A stretch of DNA of 64,000 nt from Thermodesulfovibrionia bacterium (GCA_947259645.1 CAMYND010000007.1:1-64000); one strand, 5' to 3'. Counted from the first letter of the stretch, positions 10,294 to 20,467 are shown. The notes: generated from the letters alone by a model not told the origin. Translations and numbers: made by a program.

Positions 10294-11250
10294 TTATTCC
10301 AATAATTTAAGTACGGTTATTTTGTTTGCCCTCATCTCCACGACAAGAAGCCTGTTATCTTTGTCGATTATAATTCCGACAGGAGTGTTGAAGGCCCTCT
10401 TTTGATTTTTATTGCAGATCACCCCGGCGTACCGGCCGAGATCAGTAAAGCCCTGAATAACACCCATGTAGCTGTCACTGACAAATATTCTGCCGCTGGT
10501 GTCCAGGGCGACCCCCTTGGGCCTGAAAAAGCTGCCCTCCAGCACTCCCCATGATCCAATGTCAGTAATATATTCACCGAAGGGATCAAATTTCTGGACC
10601 CTCGTATTGAGCACGTCAACAACAAAAACTTCATTAAAGTCATTCAGTACCATCATCCCGGGATACCTGAATGCACCGTAATTTTCTCCAAACTTTCCCC
10701 ACTCGAACTCAAGTGCCCCGCCCTGCCTGTATACCCTGATCTTGTGGTTATCATTATCAGAGACATACAAATAGTTCTTGAGTTTTGATACAACAATGTC
10801 TACAGGATCAGACTTTGACTTTGATCCGGTTTTTACCGGAAACATATAGAGGAACTTGCCTGTCAGGTCGAAGACCTGTATTCTGTGATTTCCTGTATCA
10901 GCAATGAAGACCTTTCCGTTGTCTGAGATATCGATTCCAAGGGGTATCCGAAACTGACCATTGTCTGAACCCTTGCTGCCGAAGGAGAATTTCCAGCGGC
11001 CATTACTGTCGACGCTGATAACCCTGTTATTTACCCCGTCAACCAGATAAATATCGCCGTTTGGTGCTATGGCCATATCACTTGGCTGGTTGGCACTGGG
11101 CTTAATATCAAAAAGAAATTTGGTGTTTATACACTCAAGAGCAAATAGGTTTGCCGGTATGCAAAGGGAGGAAAATGCAGTCAGTATTATGAGGTATATA
11201 TATATGCGCCGCACATCAACGTTGGTGTGTTTAATAGTATTTTTAAACAT
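10294..11250 (-). CDS. NHL-repeat beta-propeller protein (cassette 2)
   Basis: NQPSDMAIAPNGDIYLVDGVNNRV... parallels the 3926-4903 product. Confidence 0.88.
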   Translation of the reverse strand: MFKNTIKHTNVDVRRIYIYLIILTAFSSLCIPANLFALECINTKFLFDIKPSANQPSDMAIAPNGDIYLVDGVNNRVISVDSNGRWKFSFGSKGSDNGQFRIPLGIDISDNGKVFIADTGNHRIQVFDLTGKFLYMFPVKTGSKSKSDPVDIVVSKLKNYLYVSDNDNHKIRVYRQGGALEFEWGKFGENYGAFRYPGMMVLNDFNEVFVVDVLNTRVQKFDPFGEYITDIGSWGVLEGSFFRPKGVALDTSGRIFVSDSYMGVIQGFTDLGRYAGVICNKNQKRAFNTPVGIIIDKDNRLLVVEMRANKITVLKLLE

Positions 11251-11302
11251 TATAACAGAGATTTCTGAATTAATCAGAAATCTCTGTTAGTGCTCTTGCG
11301 GA

Positions 11303-12136
11303 TTAGTCAGAAAACAGATTCGGTATGTAAAATTTTTCGTACTTGGTTACCATGCCTTTTATATTGAGCTGCTCAAGGTCAATAGCCCTGTTTGGAGAAA
11401 AGGCAAGCTTCTTGAAATCAAGGATGCCTTTCTTTGAATGGCACTTGTCGCACTCATGCCCTTTGGGCTTAATGTTTACATGGAATTTCTTTTTTACATT
11501 ATCCCTCTGTTCCGGGGTGAGTTTGTCTCTTACTTTCATATAATCCTGTGCCAGAGGCGCATCCGATATTTTAAGAGCTGTCTCACTCTTGCCATCAGCA
11601 AACTCAAAATAGGGAGCAATCTTTGAAAACAGGTCTTCAACCTCTACAAGGTTGCCGGTATCAGGATCATAGCTGGTGCCGAAAAAAGGGCCCTCGGGGT
11701 TGCCATCATAGGGGTTATACCACTTATATGCCACAGTTGCATCCTTTTTCTCTTCAATATGGCAGGTCTCACAGACAAAAAACTGGGTATGCATGTTTAA
11801 CATGGCCCTGACTTTTTTGCTTTTACTGTGCGGGTAGTCAGAGTGGCATATGTAGCAGACAGGCCGCAGGTTTTCAGGGAGTTCGGGATACTCCACAACA
11901 TTATGGAAATGCCTGTGTTTCTCATACTCTTCCTGTCGCCTCACCTCGTCAAGGATTGCTGATCTCTGACTTTCCTCCATCTTCTTTTGAATGGGGACCA
12001 GGACCGCAGGACCGTGGGGAGAAAGTGTAACCTGGTACACAACTCCTATTAACACGGTAAGGGTGATTATCTTAAAAATAAAACCTATTACATAAACAGA
12101 TTTTGGATGTTCCAATCGTTTTGGTTCGCCTGCCAC
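11303..12136 (-). CDS. Membrane-anchored triheme c-type cytochrome (cassette 2)
   Basis: CYICH, CETCH, CDKCH; shared block HFHN...KVRAMLNMHTQFFVCETCHIE...AYKWYNP. Confidence 0.85.
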   Translation of the reverse strand: MAGEPKRLEHPKSVYVIGFIFKIITLTVLIGVVYQVTLSPHGPAVLVPIQKKMEESQRSAILDEVRRQEEYEKHRHFHNVVEYPELPENLRPVCYICHSDYPHSKSKKVRAMLNMHTQFFVCETCHIEEKKDATVAYKWYNPYDGNPEGPFFGTSYDPDTGNLVEVEDLFSKIAPYFEFADGKSETALKISDAPLAQDYMKVRDKLTPEQRDNVKKKFHVNIKPKGHECDKCHSKKGILDFKKLAFSPNRAIDLEQLNIKGMVTKYEKFYIPNLFSD

Positions 12137-12151
12137 TTGAAGGTCACCTCC

Positions 12152-13027
12152 TTATTTCGTCTCAAAACCTTTATCTTTTAAGAGCTTTTTCATATATTCT
12201 TTTTCTTCCGGAATCTCTTCAAGGTTGTGAAGATATTCCATGAAGTGTTCTTCTAACTGGTGTTCCCGTGTTATTTTTCCGGTAATAAATGACCACTGAA
12301 GCGGGAATCTCCCCGGCACCAAGTGTACATTCGACCAGTGCCAGAAGACAATGACCGTAATCGCCATTATTGCTTCATCAGCATGCATCAGTCGGGCAAG
12401 GTCCTGGGCAAACTGGGGGTTTGGCCATATTGTTGCCATCATTTCAGGATATAAGAGGGTTGTTCCTGCTGTTATCAGAACAAAAGTCCCCCAAATTATC
12501 GCAAAGTAATGGAGTTTCTGTTTGTACATGAACTTGTTCATTTTCGGCCGATAGGGTTCTTTGCCGAGAAAATACCTTATATCATGGGTTATGTCCTGAA
12601 TATCCTTCAGTATGGGAATTTGTGTCCTGCTGATGTTGAACTGCTTTTTCATTATTTTTTGGACAGTACCCGCAATCAAGGTAATGACGTGATACACGCT
12701 TGCAAGAACCATCAGGGCTGCTGCAAAGCGGTGGATCAGTCTCGCAAGGTCAGGGCCTCCAAAGAGTGACATGACATAGGGTGCCCACCAGAGGTCTGCA
12801 AAATGCAGCGTCAGTCCGGTAGATGCGAGAATGAGAAAGGTCAGGAATGTGAGAAAGTGCTGAGCAACAATATGTAGCGAATACCTGGGCAGATCTCCGA
12901 GGGGGTCAGACTTTACATATTTGTAAATGTCCCGCGGTATATTGCCGACATCCTCTACGTAGGTATAATCTCTCTCAGGCTCAGTGGCCTCCGGAGTGAT
13001 AGCTATGTTTTCAGTAGTTGTTGCCAT
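12152..13027 (-). CDS. Integral membrane cytochrome b (cassette 2)
   Basis: Paralog of 5886-6722: LMHADEAIMA, FWHWSNVHLVPGRFP, FITGKITREHQLEEHF. Confidence 0.85.
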   Translation of the reverse strand: MATTTENIAITPEATEPERDYTYVEDVGNIPRDIYKYVKSDPLGDLPRYSLHIVAQHFLTFLTFLILASTGLTLHFADLWWAPYVMSLFGGPDLARLIHRFAAALMVLASVYHVITLIAGTVQKIMKKQFNISRTQIPILKDIQDITHDIRYFLGKEPYRPKMNKFMYKQKLHYFAIIWGTFVLITAGTTLLYPEMMATIWPNPQFAQDLARLMHADEAIMAITVIVFWHWSNVHLVPGRFPLQWSFITGKITREHQLEEHFMEYLHNLEEIPEEKEYMKKLLKDKGFETK

Positions 13028-13060
13028 TGTACCTCCTTGATCTATCTAAAATAAATATTT

Positions 13061-14212
13061 TTATTTCCGTTTTGAGCGTCCGCGCCATGATGTGCCTTTT
13101 TTGATCTGCCAAAGGATGCCGTCTTTCTTTCTCCCTTTTGTCTCGAGCAGCATGAGGCCAACCAGCCCGAGAACTGAAGCGTAGAAAACAACTTGCAGGC
13201 CCAGGTTAACAAAATACAGAAGCGGCTTTTCTTCACGGCCGAGACCTGAGTGCACATCAATCTGGACAAAACGTTCGTTGACGTTTTCATGGCACTGGTT
13301 GCAGGTATTGATACGGTTAGCATCATTGACCGTTGACAGTTTGTGGTCTTTTTTGTACACGTCATGAATTGAACTCGATGCGTGGCAGCTGATGCAGTCA
13401 GCAGCTTTCTGCGAACCGAGTGCAACCGCTTTTCCGTGAATTGACTCATTATAGGTCTCTACTGACTCAAGACTTTCTGGAGATACCTTCAAACTTTCCA
13501 TTAACGGCATATTCGCATGGCAGTTTTTTGAACAGAGCTGTACCACTTCCTGCGGTGAGCGGGAGGTTTTGTTTCTCAGTCGATGCGTGATGTGCTTGTA
13601 CGCCTGCGTTACTCCCTTTCTCTCATGGCAGTTTAGACAGCGGCTGAGGGTCTGTTCAAAGGCGATCCTCTTTTCATCGACCCTCGTGTAAATGGGATTC
13701 AGATGGCAGTACTTGCAGTAAGGTTTCGCCTGCTTCAACTCTTCAGAGTCATCTTTGTGGACCCCATGAACGCTCTCGTTGTAGACCTTGATAATATTTT
13801 TATGTGAAAAATTTTCCTTTGCAAAGGGAGGCTTGACATGGCACTCATTGGCGCAGTTGACTTCCTCAGTAACCTCATCATGGGGAAGCTTGTCAATATA
13901 ACTATGGCAATCTCTGCACGGGACATTCCTGTGCGTGGTGTTCCCATAGATATTTTCATTCACATAGTAGCTTCTCTTCCTGCCCTGTTCATCGATTCTG
14001 CCGATCTGCTTGTATTTATGACACATCAGACAGTTTTCCTTATCAGCGGCATCTGCTTCCGAGCCGGACAAGGTGAAGGTGAAAAATGCGGCAATGCAGA
14101 GTATTGCGGTTATTAGGATTTTGGGTAGTTCCAAGATAATATCCTCCTTAAAACACCTGATAGTGAGTTGATTCATAATTTTGCGGCCTTTTAATAGTGG
14201 TTTATTGCCCAT
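13061..14212 (-). CDS. Octaheme membrane c-type cytochrome (cassette 2)
   Basis: 6 CX2CH plus two CX3CH (CANECH, CSKNCH); C-terminal TM; paralog of 6725-7783. Confidence 0.85.
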   Translation of the reverse strand: MGNKPLLKGRKIMNQLTIRCFKEDIILELPKILITAILCIAAFFTFTLSGSEADAADKENCLMCHKYKQIGRIDEQGRKRSYYVNENIYGNTTHRNVPCRDCHSYIDKLPHDEVTEEVNCANECHVKPPFAKENFSHKNIIKVYNESVHGVHKDDSEELKQAKPYCKYCHLNPIYTRVDEKRIAFEQTLSRCLNCHERKGVTQAYKHITHRLRNKTSRSPQEVVQLCSKNCHANMPLMESLKVSPESLESVETYNESIHGKAVALGSQKAADCISCHASSSIHDVYKKDHKLSTVNDANRINTCNQCHENVNERFVQIDVHSGLGREEKPLLYFVNLGLQVVFYASVLGLVGLMLLETKGRKKDGILWQIKKGTSWRGRSKRK

Positions 14213-14496
14213 TATTATATCCTCGTAATTTCCCAGTCTTAATCTCTCTTAAGAAGAACTCCTAAAGTTTTGCTTATAGTGTAATAAGTATCTCTTTTAA
14301 TGAGGAAAACTAAGCAAACATGTATTAATAACATTTAATAATTGGCATGTCAACAATAAATCGCGTTCCCTTATGAGGGTATTATTTTTAAAAATATATC
14401 CCCTTCATTTAATGGATTTGAGGCCTAAATTAGCGGCCCTATTTAAGAAAAAGAGGGTTTTGCACGTTGATATAGTAAGGATAGTTATGAGGCAAT

Positions 14497-16101
14497 ATGT
14501 TTAACAGCATTAAATTTAAAATAAGTGTTGCAACGTTTCTGATCATTTCGATCATAATGCTTTTCTCCACTTTGCGCGACATTAGGCTGACAGAGCGGAA
14601 ATTTCTCGAGGGAGAAATGGAAAAAGCTGTGATTCTTTCAGAGAGAATTACTCACGGGATTATGGTGCTCATGCTCAAGAACAGGTGGCAGGACCTCAGG
14701 GCTTTTATGGCAAGTCTCACAAAAGATTCAAAAGAATTGAGTGTGATAAGAATTTTTTCGCCGGAGAAGGAGACGATTGTTTCTTCATCTGAACCTGCTG
14801 AAATAGGACAGAAGGCCTTTCAGAGAGACCTTGACGCTTATCGAAAGAACAGCTCGCAGAATGAGGCCTTTCTTGTGGATCGGGGAGGACAGCGTTACGC
14901 CTCAAAGCTGACGAAGATAGAGAATCAGCCAGAATGCCACCGGTGCCACGGAGCTGAGAAAAAGGTGCTCGGTGTCCTCGGTATAGAGTTATCTCTTGAC
15001 AGGGTGGAGCGATCTATCCGGCAGTATGAGAAAGAGCACTTTCTCGATACGCTCATTGGTTTTCTTCTCATGGGATTTGGAATTATCATTCTTGTATCAC
15101 TACTCATAGACCGGCCGATTAAAAAAATGATCCGGGTTATCAGGAGAATTGAAGAGGGTGATGTTTCATCCAGAATGGAAGAGGGGACAAATGATGAGTT
15201 TGGCGTTATGGCAAAAAGCTTTAACTGCATGCTCACGTCTCTGGGTTCAGCCCAAAAGGAGATAGAGGTCTGTCATGCGGAACAGATGCAGCGGGCCGCA
15301 AAACTGGCCTCCCTGGGAGAGATCATTGCCGGCATTGCCCATGAAATAAAAAATCCCCTGACCGGAATAAGCTGCGCAGTTCAGGTGTTTCAGGCTGAAA
15401 TGCCAGCTGGTGACAGCAGGAGGGAGGTCACTGCCGAGATTCTCAACCATGTCAAACGCCTCGACAGAACAGTGAAGGACCTGTTGAATTACGCAAAGCC
15501 CAAACCTCCACGATTCATGCCGTTAAAGATATCGGAAATCATGGACAAGGCGGTCTTTTTTGTTTATCCTGAAGCGAAGAAACATAATGTGCAAATCGAG
15601 ACGGAAATAAACGGGGAAATCCGCGATGTCATGGTGGACCCTGATGAGATACAGCAGGTGTTTCTGAATCTCATCATTAATGCTGTTCAGGCAATGCCCG
15701 GTGGCGGGAACCTAAAGATTTCTGTTAATGAAGCCGACTTAAAGAATGAAACAATAGATCAGAGACTGCAAGACCAGTTGAGTGAAGAACGGGCGGTAAC
15801 CGTAGATTTTGAGGACACCGGTACAGGCATTGAAGAAGAGTATATGGAAAGCATATTCGATCCATTTTTTACAAAAAAGTCAAAGGGTACCGGTCTTGGC
15901 CTTGCGATCAGTCAAAGGATAATCCAGGAGCATGGAGGCGAGATTACAGTAAGAAGCGAAGTCAGTAAAGGGAGTGTTTTTACCCTGTACCTGCCGGTTT
16001 CGACCGGGGGGGAGCCAGCTGACTTCGAAGCGAACGAATGTGTAGATACGGAACTTGAATATCGGAGGGATTGTGACACAAAGCAAGATCCTTGTCATTG
16101 A
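14497..16101 (+). CDS. Membrane sensor histidine kinase with periplasmic heme-c motif (HAMP, HisKA, HATPase)
   Basis: Two TM, CHRCH at 14935-14949 before TM2, HAMP, IAHEIKNPLTGI H-box, N and G boxes (GTGLGLAI). Confidence 0.92.
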   Translation: MFNSIKFKISVATFLIISIIMLFSTLRDIRLTERKFLEGEMEKAVILSERITHGIMVLMLKNRWQDLRAFMASLTKDSKELSVIRIFSPEKETIVSSSEPAEIGQKAFQRDLDAYRKNSSQNEAFLVDRGGQRYASKLTKIENQPECHRCHGAEKKVLGVLGIELSLDRVERSIRQYEKEHFLDTLIGFLLMGFGIIILVSLLIDRPIKKMIRVIRRIEEGDVSSRMEEGTNDEFGVMAKSFNCMLTSLGSAQKEIEVCHAEQMQRAAKLASLGEIIAGIAHEIKNPLTGISCAVQVFQAEMPAGDSRREVTAEILNHVKRLDRTVKDLLNYAKPKPPRFMPLKISEIMDKAVFFVYPEAKKHNVQIETEINGEIRDVMVDPDEIQQVFLNLIINAVQAMPGGGNLKISVNEADLKNETIDQRLQDQLSEERAVTVDFEDTGTGIEEEYMESIFDPFFTKKSKGTGLGLAISQRIIQEHGGEITVRSEVSKGSVFTLYLPVSTGGEPADFEANECVDTELEYRRDCDTKQDPCH

Positions 16102-17446
16102 TGACGAGGAATTCATTACCAAAAGCCTGAAACAGCATCTGGAAAAAGAAGACTGTGAGGTGTTAACCGCCGGTTCAGGTGAGGAAGGGCTGGAAATCTT
16201 CAGGACTGATGTGCCTGATATCGTTATTCTTGATCTTAATATGCCGGGAATGGGCGGTATAGAAGCGCTAAGGTCGTTGAAAAAGATCAATAATGACATT
16301 ATTGTCATCATTATTACTGCCCATGGAGACATTGAAACAGCTGTATCAGCTATCAAGCTGGGGGCCTATGATTTTGTGGAAAAGCCCTTTGAACTGGACA
16401 GGATCTCAGTCCTTATCCGAAAAGCAAATGAAACAGTACATCTGAAACGAGAGGTCAGCTACTTCAGGGGCGAAAAATATGATACCTATAATTTCAGCAA
16501 TATAGTGGGTGAGTCTGGACCCATGACAGAGGTGCTGACTCTTGCCAGAAAAGTGGCGGAGAGTGATGCCAACACGATATTTATCCAGGGAGAAAGCGGC
16601 ACCGGGAAAAGCCTGCTTGCCCGGGCAATTCACTACAACAGCAAGAGAGCATCAGAGCCCTTTGTGGAAGTTACCTGTACAGCTATTCCTGAGGCACTGA
16701 TAGAAAGTGAACTGTTTGGCCATGAACGGGGCGCGTTTACCGATGCCAAGGTAGCAAAAAAAGGTCTCTTTGAATTTGCCAGCGGAGGAACTATATACCT
16801 TGATGAAATAGGGGACATCAAGATGACTACCCAGGCTAAATTGCTGCGGGCCCTTGAGGAAAAGACATTTAAAAGAGTTGGTGGTTTAAAGGATATAAAA
16901 GTCAATGTCAGAATAGTAGCGACAACCAACAAAAAGAACCTGGAAGGTGCGGTCCAAGATGGCAGTTTCAGAGCTGACCTCTATTACAGGTTAAAAGTTT
17001 TCCCCATTTACATTCCTCCCCTGCGGGAACGGAGAGGCGATATAATTCCTCTCGCACTGCATCATATTGATAAGTTTAACAAGGAGTTCAGAAAGAACGT
17101 CAAGAGTATATCTAAAGGCGCTGAAGCCCTCTTGTATAAATATCCCTGGCACGGCAACGCCCGGGAACTCAGAAATGTTGTCGAGAGGATTTGCATCCTT
17201 GAAAACACCGAGACGATATACCCCGAGCACCTGCCTACGGAAGTAATCAAGTACATTGATGAACATGTTGATGCCCGCGATGCAATAGAGCTCCCAAATG
17301 AGGGGCTCTCTCTTAAAGGTGTTGAGAGAGACCTGATTGCCCAGGCGCTGAAAAGGGCTGACAATAACCAGACCAAAGCTGCCAAACTGCTTGGCATTTC
17401 CCGTGATGCTCTCAGATACAAAATGCAGAAATCCGGACTTCTCTAG
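16073..17446 (+). CDS. NtrC-family sigma54-dependent response regulator
   Basis: Receiver domain, GESGTGKS Walker A, ELFGHERGAFTDA (GAFTGA-like), C-terminal Fis-type HTH; GTG 16073 preceded by ggaggg. Confidence 0.93.
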   Translation: MTQSKILVIDDEEFITKSLKQHLEKEDCEVLTAGSGEEGLEIFRTDVPDIVILDLNMPGMGGIEALRSLKKINNDIIVIIITAHGDIETAVSAIKLGAYDFVEKPFELDRISVLIRKANETVHLKREVSYFRGEKYDTYNFSNIVGESGPMTEVLTLARKVAESDANTIFIQGESGTGKSLLARAIHYNSKRASEPFVEVTCTAIPEALIESELFGHERGAFTDAKVAKKGLFEFASGGTIYLDEIGDIKMTTQAKLLRALEEKTFKRVGGLKDIKVNVRIVATTNKKNLEGAVQDGSFRADLYYRLKVFPIYIPPLRERRGDIIPLALHHIDKFNKEFRKNVKSISKGAEALLYKYPWHGNARELRNVVERICILENTETIYPEHLPTEVIKYIDEHVDARDAIELPNEGLSLKGVERDLIAQALKRADNNQTKAAKLLGISRDALRYKMQKSGLL

Positions 17447-17760
17447 GGAATAGAAACAGGCATTGCCGCGGCATCTGTCATTGACCCGTAACTCACCTTA
17501 AATCCTCAATATAGTATTTTATTATGTTTCTATAAAATGCTGTAGTTTTTCACCCTTATCAGATATAATAAGAACATAATGAACAGGGCTAGACAGGAAA
17601 GTGTGGAATGTTCAGCAGGTGAGTAAAATTTCACAATTGTGTAAAATAACCCAGAGAAAAATAGAGCTTATTATACTTCAACCCGATCTTCGTAAAAAAT
17701 AAACTTAAAAAAAGTAAGTATTTATACGAATTAGCATCTGACATAGGTATTTTATGGATC

Positions 17761-17776
17761 TGGCACGGGAATTGCT
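17761..17776 (+). promoter_or_regulatory. Sigma54 -24/-12 promoter
   Basis: TGGCACG-GGAA-TTGCT exactly fits consensus TGGCACG-N4-TTGCW; about 100 bp upstream of ATG 17873. Confidence 0.85.
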
Positions 17777-17872
17777 GTATAATAGGGAAGGGCAAAATGA
17801 AAACAAGAGAGCAGAATTTTAGGAATAATGATGCTATATAAAATAGATAAAATATTTGAGGAGGTAAGAAAA

Positions 17873-18859
17873 ATGAGGAAATTAGTGATTGTTCTGTTTT
17901 TTGTTTCACTGTCTGTTTTTATGATGTACGGAATGGCTGATGCCATATCCGGTGTATGCTCCGGCTGCCATACCATGCATAACAGCCAGGACGGAACCGC
18001 TGTTGATGCTGCCGGACCGAACAGCCTGCTTCTTAAGGCCTCCGGTTGTCCGGGATGTCACACCGGAGCAGGTGTACCCGATGCACCACTCGTTGACAAG
18101 ACAACAAATTTATCAGCAGGCGGATCTTTTGACATTACAACGATTGCCACCGATGACAGCATGCGTCATGATGTCCAGGACATTTCATTGACGGAAAGTG
18201 CCATTACAACCACACCGGGTAATGCAGGCGACTCTGTTATTACGCTGAACCCCAACGAACTCACATGCGCAGGCGCGAAAGGGTGCCACGGTAAACATGT
18301 GACCGGCATGGACTCCAATGCGGGTATCAGAGGATCGCATCATGCCCCGAATGCAACATACAGGTTTTTGTGGATAGGTACAACAGCCTCTCCAACTGCG
18401 GTGCTTGGTGAAGGCGACGCTGATTTTGAGGTAACAGTATCCAATACAGACCATAATGTATACAGTGCCCATGCAACAGAGGGTATCAGTAGTTTCTGTA
18501 ATCAGTGCCACGGAGAATTCCACGGTACACTGGCAACTGAAACAGGTGGTACCGTAGGTCCCTGGAAGAGGCATCCTACTGACTATAAGCTCTTTGTTGG
18601 CGGTGCAGCCTGGGATGAAACTCAGACGAATCTTCAGGCAGATGAGGCTCCGATCGGGCTGGTAGCCATCGGCGCCAACACAACAACCAGTAATTATTAT
18701 CAGGATGGTACGATTGACACTACGAACAGTGCGGTCATTTGCCTGTCCTGCCATCGAGCTCATGGTACAGCGAATGCTGACCTGCTGAGATGGACGATCA
18801 GTTCTGCTGGAAGTTCTGCTGATACAGGCTGTCTCTCCTGCCATTATCTGCAGAGGTAG
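17873..18859 (+). CDS. Secreted OmcS-like multiheme c-type cytochrome (5 CX2CH plus one CX5CH)
   Basis: Signal peptide then ISGVCSGCHTMHNSQDG, ...VICLSCHRAHG..., terminal GCLSCHYLQR; RBS gaggaggtaag; ORF track start 17828 is upstream of the RBS. Confidence 0.85.
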   Translation: MRKLVIVLFFVSLSVFMMYGMADAISGVCSGCHTMHNSQDGTAVDAAGPNSLLLKASGCPGCHTGAGVPDAPLVDKTTNLSAGGSFDITTIATDDSMRHDVQDISLTESAITTTPGNAGDSVITLNPNELTCAGAKGCHGKHVTGMDSNAGIRGSHHAPNATYRFLWIGTTASPTAVLGEGDADFEVTVSNTDHNVYSAHATEGISSFCNQCHGEFHGTLATETGGTVGPWKRHPTDYKLFVGGAAWDETQTNLQADEAPIGLVAIGANTTTSNYYQDGTIDTTNSAVICLSCHRAHGTANADLLRWTISSAGSSADTGCLSCHYLQR

Positions 18860-18884
18860 TTATTTATTACAGCAACAAGACATG

Positions 18885-18918
18885 GCCCGGCTGATAGAGT
18901 TCAGCCGGGCTTTTTTTT
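18885..18918 (+). terminator. Rho-independent terminator
   Basis: Perfect 10-bp stem gcccggctga/tcagccgggc, 6-nt loop, T8 tail. Confidence 0.9.
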
Positions 18919-19465
18919 AAACAACAGTAATTCACCTCTCCTTTACATGTGCCTAGTTTCATCGAAGTTTCCTCCCATTCTGTTCAAAATCCGAATATTA
19001 TTGTCACAGTAAAAAAACTAAATCAGATTAACTACTGAAATGGGGATGTTTTGCTCTGTTAGTAAGGAATTATTCATTTAATCAATGGGTTGCGACACAT
19101 CTCTTTTTATGAGATATTCTCATTGACAGCATCCGCTTAATCTGACCTCTCGAAATACCGTAGATATATGTATATAAAGAGAGAAGGGGTACCTCCTGAG
19201 CTACAACAGGCAGGTATGAACTTGAACAGAGAAGTCACACGGCCCAGTCTGGTTGTTATGAAGGACTTCCTTTTATTAAAAAAAGAACCGATGTTTATCT
19301 GTTATGGTGAATCCTCTCAGGAAAGAGAAATCAGAGACCGTCTCCGGAAAAACAGCGGAACAACCGACACTATAAGCTAATAAACATATTAATACATTGA
19401 ATTCAAGGACGCTTAACTGATATTATTTAAGTCAAAAAAACATATATTGGCCATACCTTTTTCTG

Positions 19466-20467
19466 TTGCCCTGCACAGGGTATGGCTTTGGAATGAAGAT
19501 TATGAATAGCCGGATAAATAAGAAGATTTCCAGGGGTGAACAGAGCCGAAGGCTTGTTGCTATTTTGTTATTTCTGTTCTTCATCCCAACGGTAATATAT
19601 TCCCAGCAGCTTGGCACTGTTGTCACGTTTGACCAGAGCGTTACCATTGATGAGGATGGCGGTGTATTGTCATTCCCTTCGTTTGTGACATCAGACCCAT
19701 TAACCGATGAAATTTACATAATTGACGGCAAGTCAAGAATCGTCATTTATACCCCTGATTTTTTTCCCATACTCACCCTTGATAAAAAAGATGGGGTCGA
19801 TGCACCCCAGAGTGTTGCCATTGACAGAAAAGGGAATATTTTTATTATCCAGTCAGCCACTGAGGTAAACCCGAGAAGCAGAATATCTGTTTTCAGCTCA
19901 TGTCTCAAATGGGAGCGTGATATATATCCCCATGGCTTTGCTGGGGCGGAGTCCTTTGAACCCTATAGAATAGCGGTTGACAGTAACGGGAACCTTTACA
20001 TAGCGGCAAACTATTATCCCGGGGTCCTTCAGATTAATACAAAGGGCCGGCTGCTGGGCATTATGTCACCTGAGAAGGACGGGAAAAAAGTTCAGATCAA
20101 CAATGTCACAACTGACAAAGAGGGCAGGGTATATCTCGTCAGTGAAGAGGAAAGCCATATATATGTTTACGATAAGAACAGGTCGCTGCTCATGAAGTTT
20201 GGCGAAAAGGGCGGAAGTACCGGTAAATTGAGCAGGCCCCGCGGTGTCGGTGTAGATATGAAGAGCGGCAGAATGTATGTTTCTGATTATATGCGCCACA
20301 CCATAACAGTATATGACAAGGAGGGGAACTACCTCTTTGAATTCGGTGGTATGGGCTGGAGTGAAGGATGGTTTCAGCACCCTTCGTATCTGACAATCGA
20401 CGACAATGGGAGAATTCTTGTCGCGGACACCTTCAATCAGCGGGTGCAGGTATTCAATTCATGGTGA
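19466..20467 (+). CDS. NHL-repeat beta-propeller protein
   Basis: Signal-like N-terminus; LSRPRGVGVDMKSGRMYVSDYMRHTITVYD, LVADTFNQRVQVF. Confidence 0.85.
   Translation: MPCTGYGFGMKIMNSRINKKISRGEQSRRLVAILLFLFFIPTVIYSQQLGTVVTFDQSVTIDEDGGVLSFPSFVTSDPLTDEIYIIDGKSRIVIYTPDFFPILTLDKKDGVDAPQSVAIDRKGNIFIIQSATEVNPRSRISVFSSCLKWERDIYPHGFAGAESFEPYRIAVDSNGNLYIAANYYPGVLQINTKGRLLGIMSPEKDGKKVQINNVTTDKEGRVYLVSEEESHIYVYDKNRSLLMKFGEKGGSTGKLSRPRGVGVDMKSGRMYVSDYMRHTITVYDKEGNYLFEFGGMGWSEGWFQHPSYLTIDDNGRILVADTFNQRVQVFNSW

Noticed and set aside
18185-18844. 219-aa minus-strand ORF
   Set aside because: Antisense shadow of the OmcS-like cytochrome gene.
19168-19380. 70-aa plus-strand ORF between terminator and NHL gene
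   Set aside because: No recognisable RBS or motif; may be real but not supported.
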